Shown piece after piece: positions 61,297 through 64,000 of a DNA stretch of 64,000 bases. The notes under the pieces were generated by a model. The model was not told the origin of the DNA, ran no database searches, and saw only the letters and a list, made by a program, of their open reading frames with translations. The stretch covers positions 1-64,000 of the forward strand of contig UZAN01039547.1 of assembly GCA_900618425.1 (NCBI GenBank). The letters run 5' to 3'. A program made the position numbers and the translations under genes. Source of the DNA: Echinostoma caproni. Taxonomy: Eukaryota > Platyhelminthes > Trematoda > Plagiorchiida > Echinostomatidae. Every line of letters starts with the position of its first letter. Position 1 is the first letter of the stretch.

Positions 61297-61407
61297 TTTT
61301 CACTTATCTGATCCAGGGTTATGACTCAGTTGGAAACTTTCACAACCTGACTGTTTCTTGTATGAAAGTAATGTAGAATGAAACCTAATTTCAAAGAGGA
61401 AATTCTT

Positions 61408-61535
61408 CATGTAAAGGGAAAATGAAAACTGTCCGATCGGCTGCTCGATGGCCGAGTGGGTAGCGTGCCAACCTGCCCCTGAGTTCCTGGATTCGATCAC
61501 CAGTTTGGTCGCTTTATTCTCTGCACTGTTGATGT
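61408..61535 (+). repeat. tRNA-derived SINE-like element, family A, copy 3
   Basis: CGGCTGCTCGATGGCCGAGT and GGATTCGATCACCAG match copies 1 and 2, as do the upstream AAAGGGAAAATGAAAACTGT and the trailing GCACTGTTGATG. It is oriented opposite to copy 2 and starts close after the right 13-base direct repeat, so copy 2 may have inserted into or next to it. Confidence 0.65.
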
Positions 61536-62109
61536 TTCCGTCGAAAAATATGTTAGGGGAACGGAAAATGAAATTACCTTTTTAGCTGGGCAATCTTTTT
61601 TATAGCTTTACAGTGAAACAGAAAATGAAAACCATCCTACGCACTTTTCACCATCTGAATTTTGGATACAAAATCGGTGTTCTATTTCAAAAGCTTTGCC
61701 ATTATAGAACATCGTTTCAGATCTCATGTTTCCAAGCTTATACTGAAAAAACATATTTTGAATTTCTTCGATCTGAAATCGACTTTTACCGCTTACAGAA
61801 AACGAAGCCTCATCCTCAAAAAGGAAGAAGCGATATAACTGCAAATTTACATCTCATCATTTTTACGTCATCGAGATCTGATGGTCCTGTATAATTCTAA
61901 TGACTTAAGTCAATGAAACTGTCTAAGTTTGTAGAATATCATTGTTCTACCGAGAGAGTCTGTTTATCACCCTCACTTAAATGATTGCGCAGGTAGAACG
62001 AACAGGCCTATTAACATGGATCCATGGTGACAGGTTAACAAGTTTGATAAAATCAAAATTTACCGTTTAGATAAATTGTGCATAGATACCATCCTGGGAA
62101 ACTTCAGTT

Positions 62110-63700
62110 ATTTTGATATGTGGGGAGCTAGAAAGCGCCAGTCCGGCAATGCCAAGGGACACAAAAAGGAAACTGTTGATATCGAAACAATCCCTACCAA
62201 GTTTAGTCCAGTGTCGCAGCGTACAGCTTTGTCAGACATCGTCACCTCTTCGTCAACAACAACAACCGATCCCGTCACGGTCTTCCGACACCTACAGTAA
62301 ATCGAGATATACAACGCTCCTGATCCGGATAATTTATTACTGGTGGTACTCAAGATTAAAAGGAAAGTCATTTCTGTTCCACCCTCCAACAAATTCAATA
62401 ACCGTCGGATAAGTGGAATTTTCCAAATATTTGGATACTGAACCGGATAATTCCCGTTCCCCAAAAAGAACCTAGTAAAAACTGTCGCATCGCCTGCTCG
62501 TCAGTTATGCTAAAAGTATTTAAAAAATCTTGCTACCATCGAATTTTACTGAAGCTGACGAGCATAACATCCATCAAATTGCTTATGACTCTGCAAACTC
62601 CACACTTGATGTCGTTGCCTATCTTGCGCACTCAATACTTTCAGTTTTGAACAGAAAATGCAAGACCGTCAAAATGGTGTTTTTGGACTGGAGAAATGCA
62701 GTCAGTAGTGTTGATCGACTGGTATTGACCAATCTGATTGTGTTAATCTGATGGTGTTATTCTGAGTGCTTACCCATCGATCCGTGTTCATTTCAGAGAT
62801 CGAAGTTATTTCGTGTACTTGATCGGCAAGCTTTCATCTACTCTCTCTCTCTCTCAACTAGTCCTGGTGTTGTGCAACGTGCGCTTTTTGCCCGTTTTTT
62901 CTTTTCATTGACTGAGAACCCAGCAACGACGACGTTTTAGGATGTAAAACACCCACCTCATAATAATCTTAAGATATTCAAAGTAAGCTAGATGCGGTTG
63001 TGAACTGGTCCTTGTCCAGATCCCTTTGGTTGAATGTCCTTCAAAATGTCAGAATGTTGTGTTTTTCCTGTTGGTCAACGAACCATAAAGAGCCTTCACA
63101 AATAAATTTCCTTCCCTTTCTTCTTTAGGAAACCCTACAACGGTAAAATATCTTAGCGTCACGATATCACACCATTTATCGTGGTCGGTGCACGTTGAGG
63201 ACACATTAAGTCAATGAGAACAATTTACCAAAGAAGCTTGCGTTGGTGCTACAACACAATGAATAATAGAATAAACAAATGCTAAAAGGAAACGGTAATA
63301 ACGAGCCATTATACTGTGTCTAATCACACGGTTGATTTGCTTGGGGTATTCCGTCCTCTCTATACAGTCAAGGCAAAGTTATCCAAAGAAGTCAAGTCCC
63401 GAATGTTGTCAACAGCCGAGNTGCTACCCATCTGTTCTAACTATCCTCCCCTCACTAAAAAAAACAGAAACAGTTAATGAGAACACTGGTCTTACCCCGA
63501 TCATTCAGTCACAATTTGATGAAGTAACCTCCGTTTATGAACCGTTGTTCAATCATCCACTCACTCCGTCACAACCACCCTCCCTCATCCACACAAACGC
63601 TAATTATCACACTTACATCATCTCGTTCTAACCTCTAATTTCATTCTCAGATATGTGTCTCCTCTCACCACCTAATCCATTTTAATGCAGCCCGCAAACA
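62110..63700 (+). pseudogene. Broken non-LTR retrotransposon (CR1/Jockey type), reverse transcriptase remains
   Basis: Pieces of reverse transcriptase appear in order but in shifting frames. They are NAPDPDNLLLVVLK near 62315; FPFPKKNLVKTVAS near 62450; STLDVVAYLAHSILSVLNRK and VKMVFLDWRNAVSSVDRLVL at 62600-62735; RSYFVYLIGKLSS and STSPGVVQRALFARFFFSL around 62795-62910; KLDAVVNWSLSRSLWLNV near 62990; and VKYLSVTISHHLSWSVHVED near 63140-63200. These match GPDxLPxxVLK, the GxR...FLDxxxAFxxVD block, SxGVxQGxxLxPxLF and the later LGVxIxxxLSWSxHV block of this class. Frameshifts, stops and the absence of a YADD motif show it is dead. A CT run (62841-62855) sits inside it, and one base is unknown at 63421. 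Confidence 0.8.
62841..62855. repeat. (CT)n microsatellite inside the retrotransposon relic
   Basis: About seven CT units fall between two recognisable reverse transcriptase blocks, at or near a reading-frame change. Confidence 0.9.
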
Positions 63701-64000
63701 ACCTTGTTTTCTAAATTCCATTCTCATGACCACTCAATTAGGAATGTATTTCGAATTATGTAAAGCTATCGAATTTCTGACTCTGGTCAGGAAAATGTTA
63801 GTTAAATTTTTGAATGCGTACACGGCCACCCACTGGTTTTACTGCTCTCCAATGAAGGCCCGGTATGTTAAAAACCTCTCAATTACTAGCAAGATCCTCA
63901 AAACATATCTTAAATGCAGTGACGTAAATAGAGATACCATAGCGGACTCTATCACGATGAAACGCTTACAAAGATGTGAGAATAATAGTTTTACAATACC
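63701..64000. other. Right edge, possible continuation of the retrotransposon
   Basis: An open plus frame from about 63777 to the edge (LTLVRKMLVKFLNAYTATHW and so on) could be the C-terminal tail of the same or a second element. I cannot match it to a named motif. Confidence 0.3.

Noticed and set aside
1..64000. CRISPR array, operon or prokaryotic signals
   Set aside because: The DNA is eukaryotic with spliced exons, and no regularly spaced repeats of array type were seen.

Overview
This is eukaryotic nuclear DNA, most likely from a parasitic flatworm (trematode type). The basis is one intron-rich gene with introns of 0.6 to 6.2 kb, AT-rich non-coding DNA by eye, tRNA-derived SINE-like repeats, and decayed CR1/Jockey-type and Penelope-type retroelements. 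The organism is an inference. The sequence itself shows only an invertebrate-style metazoan gene and its repeats.

The window holds one recognisable gene on the + strand. It encodes a phospholipase C-related, catalytically inactive protein (PLCL/PRIP family). I assemble 13 exons from 5461 to 46722. All introns are GT-AG, and the reading frame closes across every junction (3330 coding bases, 1109 residues plus stop). The order is: end of the EF-hand region, X half of the TIM barrel, short X-Y linker, Y half, C2 domain, and the C-terminal region special to PRIP proteins. The 5' end is missing: no start codon, PH domain or first EF hands could be placed. Residue numbers below count from the first codon of the first exon seen.

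The barrel looks inactive. The second catalytic histidine is replaced by Asn, the same change I recall for vertebrate PLCL1, and most other residues that contact metal or inositol phosphate are altered. Four low-complexity or charged insertions, in X, in Y and twice in the C-terminal region, make this part several hundred residues longer than the vertebrate equivalent.

Layout: 1-5460 is probably 5' intron with two weak EF-hand exon candidates; 5461-46722 is the PLCL gene; 46723-62100 is 3' flank without a recognisable gene; 62110 to the right edge is a broken non-LTR retrotransposon. Introns carry a Penelope-like fragment (27.2-27.7 kb, minus), a SINE-like family ending in AAAGGAAG (20.6, 22.5 and 30.8 kb), a second tRNA-like family (14.5, 61.1 and 61.4 kb), a tRNA-like element with a long variable arm at 54.2 kb, and microsatellites including a 31-base poly-C run. 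There is no CRISPR array or operon, and I found no second protein-coding gene I could defend.
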